Position numbers and translations under genes: made by a program. Shown here in pieces: positions 11,957 to 25,465 of a stretch of DNA of 64,000 bases. The notes under the pieces are model-generated. The model did not search any database. It saw only the letters and a program-made list of their open reading frames with translations, and was not told the origin of the DNA. The DNA comes from Zygnema cylindricum (taxonomy: Eukaryota > Streptophyta > Zygnematophyceae > Zygnematales > Zygnemataceae): the NCBI GenBank assembly GCA_037447655.1, contig JBBHKE010001362.1, positions 124,001-188,000 on the forward strand, given 5' to 3'. Each line of letters begins with the position of its first letter. Position 1 is the stretch's first letter.

Positions 11957-12501
11957 ATTCAATTCGAAAAATAACAGTGGCCTGTTAGCCGCGGTTTGAA
12001 CAGTCGTTTCAGCCGTTTTGGAGCGTGTCGGAGGATAAATTTCCGCTATTATACAGCTGCAGTTCATCATCGGAAGTCATGTTCGAAATGCAGATTTTCG
12101 AAACTGTAAAGTGTAAAGTAATGAGAATGATGACGAAGCCATATTTCGTACAATATAATGTATGCACACAGCGACACGCAGCTTGCGTGGCAGAAAGGTC
12201 TATAAAGAGGGCTTGTACGGAAGATGCCGTCACGTCCGAATTGGGTAACGCTCCGACGCTTTTGATGATGTCAGGTGCCGTCAGAAAGCTGCTGACGTCC
12301 GAAAGAAATACCGTACATATTTTTATCATAAAACTTTAGTGCGAATAGCGCAAACAATCGTTTTCTACTTTTCTTTTCCATTGTGTATTTGTTCCTCCTA
12401 TTCTGTTTCTCTCACAGTATTCTAGCAATTTCCAATTGAGCAAAATTTTCAAGTGAGCAAAAGTTTCAACTTTCTTTTATTCACATTTTTGATTCTTCGT
12501 G
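11957..12501 (+). promoter_or_regulatory. Upstream region of the HSA32-like gene
   Basis: This is the 5' flank of the plus-strand HSA32-like gene. It holds TTCGAA cores at about 12081 and 12095 and repeated TTTCAA/AAGTTTC phrases at 12440-12480. I found no clean run of three inverted GAA/TTC units, so a heat-shock element is not demonstrated. No TATA box is obvious. A minus-strand open frame at 12009-12329 has no recognisable product. Confidence 0.3.
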
Positions 12502-15500
12502 ATGAGTCTCTCGTACGTCTCACGTCGAACAGCAGGCGGCAGAAAGTTTAAGGACGGAAGACAGACCTCCGACCTTTTTGACAATCTCTTTTCCAGTGTA
12601 TTTGAAAAATCCTGGCGAACTAAACCAAGAAAAATAGGCATCACAGCGATCGAGGGACTCGGTGATGAATTTGAGGTAGGACACTCGAGTTTATATATAT
12701 AATCGAATGTATATGATTTATAGAGTATGTAAGTTTTAAGCTTCTAAAGTATGTCAAGTTCTAACATGTTTTAACGAGGACTCTTTAAGACTATGGAATA
12801 CCTGCAGATTGTGGTTATTTTGTGTGAATTTTTTGCTGTGTTTATTTGTGTTTGTGTTTGTTCTTGTGAGATCTTGATGGTACCTTTTTGTCTTTTCTGT
12901 ATTGCAGGATGTGTTTGAAGGCTTATCTCCATGGGTGGATATTGTGAGAGTCCCTTCCAGCTATTTTCCGTACATGGAAAATGATGCTATAAGAAAAGAC
13001 GTGTCAAAAGCTCATAGCTATGACCTCCACGTCAGTACAGGAGATTGGGCAGAGCAAGTTTTGGCCTCTAGTGGAGCATCTGCTATTGACAAGTTTGTGA
13101 AGGTAAGGCATACTTGAATTTTTTGTGAAAGTTTTTTTTTTTTTTTTCGTTTTTCTGTAGAAACTTGTGTGCTTCGAGTCTGTAAATTACCATTGAGATG
13201 TGTCATTGCACATAATCCCTTTATTGGTTGAGTTAATAGCTGTAAAATCAGAAGCATAGCAGTTATAAATCATAAATATGACGAGTTATAAAATCAGAGG
13301 CATGATTAGGTCTAAAATCAGAAGTATGAACAATCAAAGGCATGAAATTTTTACCGGTATACCTCATTTTTGGTTCCAGGACTGCAAATTGCTTGGATTT
13401 GATATTGTTGAAGTGAAGACCGACATTCCCGGTGTCTCAGAGCAAGCCGTTGTTCGTTTTATTCGTGCCTTGAAACAAGCGGGCCTCACTGTAAAGCCAC
13501 AAATTGGCATGAATGACGGTGGGAACTCTTTGAATTTCACTTAGCTGCAAGCCACTCCACTGTCAACTTGAAAGAGTTGGGCGAGGTTCTTGACATGTAA
13601 AGCATCGTAAATATACTGTGAATCGCTATTAGAGTCAAAAATTATGTTTAGAGGCTTATATTAGTGTTGTCATTTCTAATTCAGTTTCAATGTGGCTCGT
13701 TTTGAACAGTTGAATTACGAAAAATACAACAATTCGTGTTATAAATGCTATTTTGTGGACAGAGGGCTAAAAAACCCAGACACCGAGTTAGTGTTATTAA
13801 TGCTAATAATGATTCACAGTGTAGTCTAGATGGACTGATAATATGGACGGAAAATAATATGGTGTGTCCTAAATCGTGTATGCCCTGCGGTGGCTGATTC
13901 TTGTCAGTTAAATTCAGGGTTCTTAATTTCTGTGGACCATGAATTGGAAAATCTGGTCGAGGCTTACCTGTAAGATAAAGCTGTAGTACGCAATGTGGTA
14001 CCAAATGTCATGCAGGTGTCTTGTGCATCTAGTTCTTGTTAATTTAACATCTTTACTTCTTTTAAAGGTCTTCTAACTTGGATTCAGGATAATGTTCAAT
14101 GTACGCCATCAGATTTCTGGTAATTCACTTAAGGGAAATTGGGAAGGAATAGAGATGTAACGCAATTTAACACATTGATGAATTATTCTTATGTCACAGA
14201 TAAAAATTTGGTTGGACAATTTCAAATGCAAATTCCACAAAATATGCATATGCAAATATCAAATTAGACTTCTAAGCTGCGTCTTTTTCAATGATTTTTT
14301 GAATTTTTTAATCAGTTACAGTTAAATTGATTGGGCACACACGAGGTTCACGTAATTCACATGCGATACATTTTTCAAATTCACACTTGTTAAGGTTGTC
14401 CAGATGAAGAATATTCTGTTTCGATATATCAGTGAAAGCATCCTAGGTCTGTCATTAGTTATCCTGTTCTTTTTGGGAGTTTTGTAAGAGTGGACCTGGC
14501 TTTTTTTTGACTTAATCGTCATTTTGCTCCCAGTCTGCTATGTTTTGTCTTTCCTCAATTCAAAACTCCCCACGTTGTTCCTTTTGTTCTTGTTAGAAGG
14601 GGCTTTTGATGTCTATTTTGATGGTCTTGGAAACACGAATTGTGATTTTCTGTCGCAGAGCATTATGCAGAGATTTTGAGCTCGACCTCGGCAATTCAAT
14701 ATGCATTATTAACTGTTTGTCTCATTGTCTCCGTCTTATCGTCCTCGTTTTCTAGACTCTTACAAACATGATACTCTGTTTATCTTCTTGTCTCTGTCTC
14801 ATCCTCTTGTACTTGACTCCTGTAAGTTTTTATTCACTGCTAATCTTGTTGTCTCGGTCTCATCATTCTCTTGTGTTCAACTCCTGAAAGCAATTTTCAC
14901 TGCTCGACTTATTGTCTCCCTCTCATCACACTTTGTTACTTTGACTCCTGTAATTTTTCGCAGGTATTGGAGACTCTATCCACCTTGTTCAGCAGGCAGA
15001 GAGATTTCTGAATGCAGGCGCCGACATTATCCTTGTGCACTCGGAAGGGCTCACAGATGGTGTGGATATCTGGCGTACTGATATTATTGCTAGTATTATC
15101 GGCCGTATTGGTTTAGAACGGACCATGTTTACTGCAGGGGATACAAAGGCTGCAGAGTGGTATGTGCGAAGTTATGGACCAGAGGTGTGTTTTTCTCCTT
15201 ATATCGTCCTCCTGTAATTTTGCTTTGGTTCCTCCTGATTATCTGCTGCACAAGTTCTTGATACTTAGAAATTATCACAATGTGTATCGAGTTATTGAAT
15301 GTTTGTTGATTGGATTGTTCTTTGAAAGGGTTATTACACTGTCGAGGAGCCCTTGTTTGTGACTAATCCTACAATTTATACAGTTTTGAGTAATCGTATG
15401 TACGGCTATCCGAAACTGTAGAATTACCCACAAAACGAGGTTAAATTTCAATCCTGCAATTACCCTATGAATGACCATTGTTGTCAATGGCTGTGAATGT

Positions 15501-15644
15501 GAATTTAGGTGCCAAATGAATGTGCATTTAACACTTGGATATTTGTTGCAGGTGAACCTCATAGTGAACCACAATAATGTGATACCTCTTGAGGCCATGC
15601 GCATTAGAAAAGGAGCATTTGCCCTTAGCTCGGAAATGTTTTAG
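12502..15644 (+). CDS. HSA32: HSA32-like protein (phosphosulfolactate synthase-related)
   Basis: Exons are 12502-12675, 12908-13102, 13380-13518, 14964-15184 and 15552-15644. All junctions are GT-AG, and the frame closes at 822 nt (273 residues plus stop). The ATG at 12502 is the first in frame. Recognisable segments are STGDWAEQ (residues 101-108), CKLLGFDIVEV at the start of exon 3, GADIILVHSEG and IIGRIGLERTMF in exon 4, and VNLIVNHNNVIPLEAMR in exon 5. This is the pattern of the ComA/HSA32 family. Archaeal ComA makes phosphosulfolactate. The plant homologue HSA32 is not known to keep that reaction; it sustains acquired thermotolerance by prolonging the action of HSP101. The protein has no signal peptide and is presumably cytosolic. 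Length fits the family (about 270-290). Intron 3 carries a family C MITE. It runs convergently toward the STELLO-like gene. Confidence 0.92.
13614..13824. mobile_element. Family C MITE in HSA32 intron 3
   Basis: The left end ACTGTGAATCGCTATTAG faces the inverse AATAATGATTCACAGTGTAG at the right. It is non-coding, about 210 bp. It sits about 95 bp downstream of the exon 3 donor, which explains much of the length of this 1.4-kb intron. Confidence 0.6.
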
Positions 15645-17053
15645 TTCCAAATGTCCAACATTTGTATGTTGAGATTTATGAATTTGCACTGACCAGAGCA
15701 ATCAGCTATTTTGTTTTGCCAGCCCAATTTTGTATTTGATGGTGACCTCGATAGCAAATCAGTACATAAATAGTGTTGTTCGCCATCATCATGATGCTTT
15801 GGGTTTGTTTACTGAGAAAATGTTCTGTGTTAAATACTTGTTAATGGAAAATGTTGGCACATGTGTAAAATATTCTATCATTTCTCGACTTCACACACAA
15901 CTCCTACATAATGCAAAAGTATGCCAGTTGCGCGGTGATGTGTAGCAGTCGGTGTGATGAATCTCTAGCTTTTGGTGATGTTGTTTGTTAATCCAAAAGG
16001 ACAGATCTGACATTGCCATTTGTGCTTCTCCATTTAAACTCCATTTTACCATTGTTTTTTAAGACAAAGCATTATTATCGACCTGGTGTCAAATGATTTG
16101 CTTCTCTGTTGTGCTTGAACAACACAATGTGCGAACTTTAAATAATTATTTTTAGGAAAGTACAATATATATATTTTTCGAAATGTACAAACTCAAAAAT
16201 CCAAAACAATCGGTGCAAATGATCGAAAACTTTGAATGTCGACTGTGATACAGTTCATCCCCCAAAGACTAGAGTGGTTTGGTTACACTTCTCGTGTACA
16301 CTAAAGGACAAAATTTTACCAAATCTGTATCATCGGGTGATATATTTCAGATGTACTCCACACATTTTTTTCTTCGGCTTTGGACTAATTTAGCATGTAA
16401 ACACTAATTGATTTAGCTATTGTATTTCTTCACTGAAATGTAATTGATTTGGTACAATGCTGTACTTATACTTAACGTGTACTTCAACTGTATGTGTTTT
16501 ACTTGTCCTCATCGTGTACTTCAATTGCATTTACATGTACTTTATGTTCTACATAAACAAATACAATTCAAATTACAACAAAATGGTTTTGGCTTTCTTA
16601 ATTTCCTGAGAAAATTATTGCCAACTGGTTAAAATGACCTGGCAAGAATGTACATGGTTTTGTATACATCTTCAAGAAGTAATGAGACATTTGTTCCTCT
16701 CATCAGAATGCTTACCTAGAAGAACATTGAATTGATGATAAAAATGACACTTTGCACTTTTACGTTTTTTACCTTTTTAGTCTACTTCCTTAGTAGAAGC
16801 TTGTGCAACTGTCCTGTCAGCTATTTTTGAAGACAACCTGTACAATCCGAAAGAATCAAGAATAATCTAGTTTTACAAATAGACGATTTGATCGCTATAA
16901 ACTTTACACAATGCGAGCTTGTCAGCCTTTTTATTTGAACAGCTCATCTCTCTCTAATGGTCATTTTTGAAGCAAGCATCAGCCATCACTTTCCAGATGG
17001 CAACACTGTGAGAAACACAAAAGGTGGTTTCCAATTCAATCTCATATTCACTC
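15645..17053. other. Convergent intergenic region HSA32/STELLO
   Basis: This separates the 3' ends of the plus-strand HSA32-like and the minus-strand STELLO-like genes and should contain both 3' UTRs. It is AT-rich. A short repeated phrase (GTGTACTTCAATTG type) occurs at 16479-16545. No further gene is supported. Confidence 0.45.
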
Positions 17054-20000
17054 CTACCGAAAGTGGCAGATGGAACAATGGAGTGCCATTAAAGTGGGAT
17101 CTCCTTTGGCCATGGCTTCCACAATTAAGCGCATTTGTCTTATATCTGTAGTTTTCCAAGGATGATATCCATCGACCGTTGTGGAATAAGTCGTCCATGG
17201 CTTTTCACGTCCCTTATTCCACAGATAGGCTACATGTTGGGTTGCATGCCTGTCCCAATTCTCGGGATGTTCTGTACTGAAGAGAATCATTGGAATAGCC
17301 AACTGAATTCAACGATTCAATAAGAAAATAAAAAATGTTAATACATGTTAAAGCATGTCAAAGCATGTTAAAAATACTGTCTAGATGGACGAGTTTCTTG
17401 TCGGACTTGTGAATTTCCGTATCGTAGCATAGCACAAAGGAGACCATCTTTTTTTTTTGGTCGTCTGTCAAAGCCACATATCTATAGACGTGATTTCCTC
17501 ATACAGAAACGACCTATATGGATTTATTCACGTAACGGTGAGTAATCGTAGAAATCATGCAAAAAAATTGTATGCATCATACATTTCTGTGCACTGAGTA
17601 CCATGGTTCTTGCCATGGGTCTCACCACGAGAAAAGGGTCAAAAGAGAACAAAGGTTGATATTCACAAATTAAGGATTAATGTAAGGAAGATAGGTTGTA
17701 TAGTGCGTTTTGAATTTTTTTGCTGTAGAAAATCAGGATGGTTTTTTACCGATGGATTTGTCGGGACTTATCTCTAAGTTGTGATGTGAATATTGTAAGA
17801 TATGTGGATGACCACAAGTTTATCTATATCGATGTAATAATGGTCAATATGTTGTTGTTTGTTGAGTCAAAACACTTTTTTGTATTTTATCATTAGAAAG
17901 ATACAGAAGAATCTATGATATTTTATAAAATTGGGGTGAAGTGAATTTCGTATATATAATCTCCAGAGCAAGTTGGTATATTCCACGGCAATACAATTAA
18001 AGGAAAACCTAGTGATTTGGCGAATTAGAAGGGAAAAGAATTAAGGCTCACCTCACTACGAGCATTGAAATGAGCGAAAATTGGCACAAGCTCTGAAATA
18101 GCTGGAGTAAGTCGTTGTGGTATGTAATAAATATCAGCAATCCACTTTAAATATCCACGTATAAGAGGTGGCTGAGATAAGGATTTAGCAATACTGTTCT
18201 TCCTTGTTCCAGGTTGAGCTGGTAGCTGTTTAATAATGTAGGAATTGAAACGATCCACATATTCTTTAGGAATTTGAGCTGTTGCTTGAAATAAGGGATT
18301 GTAATAGGGTGGTTGAGTCTCCCATTCTCCTCCCCAAGGTGCAACTTTTGTAGCATCAATCACACGAATAGGATGTTTGTACCAGATTTTATTCTGTAAC
18401 ACAGTGCCACATACCTCTATTGGTGTGGGTTCTATGTTTGAAACTTTATAATTTATGTGCCACGCTAATTTCGAGGATCAGATACTCTCCAGTCTTAAAT
18501 TGTGTTTACTTTCTAAACATGATTGTTTTAAATTCCTCTTGGAAAAATCTTAAGGCGCAGTCATTAAAAAGCATACATTTCCATAATGCTGGTCAGTAGT
18601 GAACTGATCGAGAGGACTCAATTTGCTACGGAAACTGTTTCAAAGTCCAAACTTATTAACTTGCTAAAAATGAATCCCTAGGAGAAATAATCGTACCGAG
18701 GGGCTTCTAAGGCTAAAAAAAATGGACTTTTCAATTTAATGGGCAATTCCTAAAAAAAGCCAGCTATTTAATGTCTTTTCAGTGTCCCCATAGAACATAT
18801 TTGGGTTTTTTTTGCCTTTATTCGGCAGGAATCATAAGAGCTATGAACACATAAGGATCCGCGAACGCATTCCCTTACAAGTTTAAAATTGACAAACAGC
18901 ATTTCCAAAAGCCTTGCCAATACAGAAAAAATAAGATGGCGTTCCGTTAGGAATTTTACTAGAAGCATAGCTCCCACTGGAAAGACGAAATTGATTGAAA
19001 TTGATTGAAGTTGATTGCAATGAAGTAGTAAAACAATTCCATTGATCCATGGGATATTTTCTTTTTAAATTGAACTTCAACAGAGCCTCACTTTTAACCT
19101 ATGTGAAAAAGCTTTGAAAGTTGATATATGCAACTCCCTTTAACAGCGGATTTCCAAACGCAAATTAGAGGGCCGGTGAGAAACAGGAATTCAGGGAAAC
19201 AAGAATGTACAGAAAATGGATTTTAGGGAAAAAGGTATTTGGGGCCTACCTTGTCTGCACCAGCGATATTCCAATAATTTAAGACAAGGTCGTCGTTGAT
19301 GAGAAGAAATCCTTTAGCCTCAGGATACTTAGAAAAAACACTCGGAAGTGCCCTGTATGATAGCCATCCACGGCTTGCATTTTGAACCTGAAAGGGAAAA
19401 AGAGCATTTTTCATTTCATACACATAAATATCATAAGCCATTCAACAGAGATCAGTAACAGCGAAATTGCACTATCGTTATTTATCTTCGTTTGTGGGAA
19501 ATTGTACAGCTTCGTGAGTAGCCAACGTACATTTATTCTAAAAGTTGTACGGATTGTACACTTGCTCGCGTTTTACCCACTAAACAAGGGTAAAATTTCG
19601 AAAGTGTAATTCCGCCATAAGTTTCTAGTTCCAACGGCAAGCAAGTCTTTCAAAAAGGCATTTTCCTGATACTGAAACCGAACCTACATTGTGGAGAGCT
19701 GTCCAACTTTATGGGAAAAATCTCAAACATCTTTACGAAGAAAAAAAATTAATGATAGGTTTCCCCTTGCTGTATGGCAATAGACAGATGTACTCACATT
19801 TTGCACATCCCAATCAGGACTGCCACCAGGTGATAGCACATGAATTTTGTCAAAAACTCGCCCATATATCGCCCGCCAGAATTTGACAGAATTGGCATAA
19901 TTTGGAAAATTATAGTTGATAATCAGAACTATTTCATGCAAGGAGGCCCGCCAATACTCCAAGGCCGCAAGCTCTTTTTCGGAAGGAATGTACGTTATAA

Positions 20001-23000
20001 GTGTTGAGGGAATATAAGCTGGCAATCCGGAAGGACATTCCTTGTGTATTTCTTTGGTGGGAACAAAAACAGTAGGAGGACAACGTTTTTCTGCAAGCTC
20101 CGTTCCTTCAGGTGGTTTCTGTTCCATAACATCACCAGTAAATCAAAAAAATGGAAAATGAGTGAACATGTACAGTCACTGAGGTAAACATTTTTCTTTG
20201 GTTTTCTCTTGCTGTTAATGTCGAAGGGTGTTAATTGACATGATCCGTTCTGGTCATAAACTTATAACGGAATAGCCGATCTTTGTGTAGTCATAATGAA
20301 AAATAATAATTGCAGACTAGGCTCGGATAGACATCGGCTGTCGATTACTGCTTCCCACCTAAAAAAGGAGTCAATTTTGCAACATTTGACAAGCCTTGAG
20401 GAATTCACACGCTTTTACTAGAGAGACATTGCAGTCAGGAGTTTGACTGGAATGTCACCAGAAGCGAAAAATCTTCCTAGGAGGTGAAAATAAGGTGAGA
20501 GCACTCACTTCCCTAGACATTTCATTAAGCAAAATTCCCAGTCCGGCTGGACAAGAGGCCGTTGGTGACAGCAAATTGCTGGTCTTGGGAATATCCAGAA
20601 ATGGCGACGGCAAATTCTTAGTTACCACGTCAGAGCCACATATAACGAAACCTCCCGGTTTTGTAACCTTTTCATTTGTCTTTAAGTTTCCCTCTGTAGA
20701 AACCTCTGTGGAGAGAGCTAACGAAGGAGGAGTGAATCCCAAGGACACGAGGTCAGTGAGCCAGGCAACTGTAAATTCTATATCAGATTCTGACCAGAAA
20801 CCTTTGGAAGCCATGGCTACACTTAGTTCTGTGGCTCGATCAAACAAACTACTTTTCGTGCTGGTGTTCCATGCCACAAGAAACTGAATCAGTTTGCCAG
20901 CACGTGTGTACAACATGTTTTCCGATAGGAAGTCTTCAGCAGCAATATTCTCCTCAAAATCCTGAATGACACGGAAGACAATAGTTAGCAATGATTACAA
21001 TTACAACGAAAACTATAGACAAAAACTATTAACAGTAAGGTTTCAGCAACTCCAAAGACGTTCAAAATGCAATTTCATCTAATGATTTGGTTCACTCAAA
21101 AAGACTCCACAAGCAGCAACTCATTATCGTTTTGCCAATGTCACCTTCTGAAGTTGCAGGAAGGGAAAGGAAGAAAACCAGGAAAGACTTTTATGGACTT
21201 GATTCTGAAACTTCATTAGACACTGGATCCTCAAACTTGAACCGAAGCTGATGAAACACCTGATGTGTGGACGGCGGAAAGTATGCAACATTTCCTCCTA
21301 TATCAAATAGCAATCTCTGAGCCCAGTAGCCTCGCCAAATATCCGCAACGCGACTTGGAATCCCCAAAGGAAGCATCATGGCCCAGAATGCATCTCTGCA
21401 AAAGTTCCCTGATTTCAAAGCATAAGCGTCGAATTCTCGCACATTGTCTTTTCTTAGGAACTTAATCGCACTTCATGAGGAGAAAAGAAAATAAAATCTA
21501 TGCAAATGCTGGATCCTATGATGATTGGCAGATTAAAGACGTGAGTGTATCAGCAATTTCAGAACCTTGAAAATAACATCAGGTGGAATTGTGGAGCCTC
21601 ACCTATGAAAGAGAACGTTGTCAGAAGTAATGGGGACCATGAGGCCTGCCGGTACTCCCACTGGATGTGAACAGGAGTCAAATGTAATATTTATTTGTGC
21701 ACCTCTACAACGCCAACCGGCCAATCATATATCCACCTTTGATTATTCAACGCTTGCTTACCATCATTTGATTAAGTGGAAAAGAATTGACCAGAGATGA
21801 GCTATCCTATTAAAGGCTGCAATTTACAGCCGCACTCTCGGCTCCGCTAACTTATACAGCTTATGTTTTGATTTTGTTAAATCAAATAGCAAATAGAGAA
21901 ATCAGAAAGCTTGTAAATCAAATAAGAAATAGTGAAATCATAAAGCTTGGTAAATCAAACAATAATTAGAGAAATCCAAAATGCTTGTAATCGAATAAGA
22001 AATAAAGAGAATCAGAACGATTGTTTAATCAAATAAGAAATGGAGAAATCAGAAAGGTTGTAAATCAATTAAGTTAGAGCTAAGTTGGAATTCAAGGACA
22101 TGACATGGAATAACACCTTGATGCGCGGGTGAGGCGGAAGAAAGCATCGAGTGAATCTGGATTGCCGTTGGTGAGTCCTTGTCGAACCAATACATTGAGC
22201 TCATGTCCAGTGTGGTAATAGTTTTCTGGATGGTTCCATGCCACAGCGTCCAATGGGAGGCCACGTGGCCAAACGCTCGGTTGCCCGAAATGCACAAAAG
22301 GGTTGACAACTTTCCGGCCAGTAGAGGAGGAATACACCAGAAAGTCATTAAAAGATCCCGATACATTTGAGTCCACTCTGAATGCAGCATCCAGGCTTTT
22401 ATTTAGAAGACGATTTGAGTCGTGTGCTGTATATATTACCTTTGCTCCGTGCTACAAAAAATCAATAAAATAAATAATGACGCGCAGAGTTATTTTCTGT
22501 CCGACTGGTTCAAATGCGGTTTATTAAAGGAGTGAAACAAGTTACAGACTCACTCTATTAATGGATTCCTTTGCTCGACTTTTGAAGCATTTTCCAACTA
22601 TTTTCAACCTACACTATCCATCACTATTAGTGTAAAGGAACTAACGTTACCAAAGCGAAATTTAATAATAATTCTAATTTAGTGCACTGTGACGTGGCCG
22701 ACTTAAGTCCAACCCCTAAAATAGTGTATTTTACTCTATTTTATGATTTTCAGCCAAAAGAAAGTTGTAATCGAATTAGTGTTATTAACCCTGATAGCGA
22801 TGGACAGAGTAGTTTGCAAGCTACACAGATTGTCGAAGAAGAAATCTCATCGACAATATGTTATCTATTATGACCAGAATTTGTCTCTCACCTCTATTGC
22901 AAAGAGATGTCCAATATTTAACCGCAAATTACGCCCCTGGAAGAGCGTCTTGGATATGCGATAATTAAGATCTTTTTGCGCTCTCTCGCTCAAATAAATA

Positions 23001-24182
23001 GCTGACTGTATTTGCCAATTTGATGGAGTAGAGGCGTCACCGAGGACCAACAGTTGCCAACCAGGTAGAGAAGCCATGGATACCAGCACATCGGTTGGAG
23101 AAACGGACGTGGTGGCAACAATCCATTTGTCTGTCCATAACAGCAAAAAGCTAAAAAAAATAAACCAACAATCCATTTACCTGTCATAATAGGAAAAAGC
23201 TCCTTTTTTTTTTTACCAGCAGACTATTTATCTGTCCATAACAGCAAAATACCATTTTTTTTTAAATTCCTGAAGAAGGCATGTGGTTCCTTGCAAAGAA
23301 ATTTAAGCATTTCAGATCACAACGAAGAAGCCAAAGGCGTGAAATACACATGCAATAGTTCGCCTTTTTTTTCTTTATTTACTTATTGGTGTACTTATAT
23401 TTTTCACAGATATTAATTATATAAAATATTAAGTATATTAATTTTACATAAAACTATTATAATATTATAACATAAAATACGCAGTGATAATTCAGACACT
23501 ATAAAGTAATGATGGATGAAAACGGCCCGCCACATTTGGCAATTTACTATTCCAATTTTACATTGATCCTTTCTTTTGGCTTATTTTTAGAACAGCTATT
23601 TTTCCAGTCTATACATGAAACGCCTTTATACATCATAGATCAACACTCATACATGAGTTATCAATAACACATAGAACCTAAAGATTCAACCTTGCTTCAG
23701 TCAGCAACATACATGAGGTCAACTGAACAAAAACTACACCATCTAACCTTCACTACTACCGATGTAAGTGTTTTTGAAACACTTATTAGAGACTACTTTT
23801 ATTTGCGGAATTTCGTTAGCGTGAAAAAGAGATCATCTTTGATGGTTTTTCTTCTTGACTTGAAAACATTACTCACAATTTAATGAACAAGTTACGTCTT
23901 TCACTAACCATTGACAAAAGATTGACTTGTCCGTCTAGGAATTTCCTTCCAATTAACACTTGGAATCTTGAATCCGGATTCTGACAAACTTGATTTCGCG
24001 TGGTTAACGGCAAAAAAACCAAATGGAAATACTCTTGACGTCAGCAAAAAGGTCAGCAAGAGGCTTAAGCCGACTACCACAACTCCTATTCTGTTCCATT
24101 TATGACCAAACGCAGACGATGTTTGAGATATCTGAGACAATATTTGAGATATCCGAGACGACATTTGAGATAACCTTGCCAT
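17054..24182 (-). CDS. STL: STELLO-like Golgi protein (DUF288), 10 exons
   Basis: Exons on the minus strand: 24182-23909, 23130-22892, 22451-22117, 21704-21603, 21395-21212, 20961-20509, 20118-19798, 19387-19250, 18393-18052, 17302-17054. All are GT-AG; the frame closes at 878 residues plus stop. The first in-frame ATG is at 24182. A single hydrophobic segment at residues 32-48 follows a short N-terminal tail, as in a type II Golgi membrane protein. Family segments in order are LPGWQLLVLGD, VNPFVHFGQPSVWPRGLPL, DAFWAMMLPLGI with RGYWAQRLLFDIGG, GFWSESDIEFTVAWL, INDDLVLNYWN (NDD at residues 667-669) and KGDPTLM at the end. Arabidopsis STELLO1/2 interact with cellulose synthase in the Golgi and promote complex assembly and trafficking; a glycosyltransferase activity is proposed. 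The exon 5 donor is uncertain: GAA|GTTTCA (21212) or CCA|GTGTCT (21224), both in frame. Confidence 0.92.
22610..22812. mobile_element. Family C MITE in STELLO intron 2
   Basis: Left end CACTATCCATCACTATTAG; right end CTGATAGCGATGGACAGAG, an imperfect inverse. It is about 200 bp and non-coding, between exon 2 (ends 22892) and exon 3 (starts 22451). The interior resembles the copy at 41-246. Confidence 0.6.
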
Positions 24183-24412
24183 GAATAACTTATCTTCTCT
24201 TGCCAAGAAACAAGCAAAACAAAGCCGATACTGTAGTTGTTCTTTACGTATTTTTCTTTTGTTTGTAATTTGCAGAGTGACACTCCTTTGCTGAGAAGTC
24301 TGTTTGAAATATTGTTGTCAAAATATCAAAGTTTTGTTCCCACTACACTCTTGCCCTGTGTGATCAGTCCACCGTAACTGTAACGAATTGGAAAAAAGAC
24401 AAATAGTCGATA

Positions 24413-25220
24413 TTAGGGTAACCTTCCATCAGGCGAAAAGTGGGGTTGTTTACTAGAGAAAGTACGCTTCCGTAATAGGCCGTACTGTTTTTTTCTTTTT
24501 TTTACAAAAGATGTTTACTAAAAATTCGTTGAGATTCTCCTGACTTCTTGGAGAAAAATACCACCGTCCGATTTTCAATTTTCGACGCAAACGCTTCTTG
24601 TTTCTAGTACGTACCTAGTCTCCTCCGACTGTCCTCAGGAGGAGAGTTTGTGATTACTGGACGCGTGTTTTGGTCCACTTGTAAAGTCAGAGTCGATCAA
24701 CGACAGACGTGAAGCAATAAACTTACATGTGGCAAATGGAGTGTACCGTGTGACATCAAAGCCAGCGTGTTCAAGGACAAAAAAATCTTGGTTGTATAGC
24801 CAGCCAGTTCGACGACAAAAAAAACTTGGTTGTAGGACATCTTGTGACGTCTTCTTTATAAATGTGCGATACAACGATTCACGATCAAATGGTACATTTT
24901 TGGACATTTGTACAAACTTAAATTTTGCAACGGTTTTCGTGGCCGTTGATACCACAAGAACCCTAAGAACGTTCAAATTGTACATTAGCGTGACGCTACT
25001 AAATATTTTAATCGGCGTTTGCCCGAACACATACGCAGCTGCGATTTTGTCCTTTTGGAAATGATGATTATTCCCGAGCAGCTCAACAGGTCCTACGTGG
25101 TACCAATTGCAATCTAACACCTCATTCACTGGCACGACCTGATGGAAGGGTGTTACAAATATTACTGCCAGTAAACGTGTTCGTACGATTACTAGGAACG
25201 CCTGATGGAAGGTTCCCTTA
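24413..25220. mobile_element. TIR element, family B, copy 1 of duplicated segment
   Basis: The left end TTAGGGTAACCTTCCATCAG is matched by the inverse at the right (CCTGATGGAAGGTTCCCTTA). The right terminus lacks two bases of the consensus GTTACCC. The minus strand holds a continuous 222-codon frame (25303-24635) of unknown function. A tandem duplication of about 39 bp near 24775-24815 keeps that frame open and is absent from copy 2. Confidence 0.7.
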
Positions 25221-25465
25221 TTCAGTATCAATATAGGCCAATTACTTGTGCGCAAGTGCTTTTCTGACACGTGGGCTCTTGTGATCATACGTTTGAAAAG
25301 CAATTCAAATTTTCATTGACTTTTTTTCGTACATTATTCGGTACAAGACAAGACACTGCTAGAACTTCCATAAAGGTGCCACTTTTCAGTCTCAGAGAGG
25401 ATCTTTTTAGTGGCGGACTCACGCGGCATAGTAAAATTGGCTAATTCTACAGGTCGCTACAGAAC

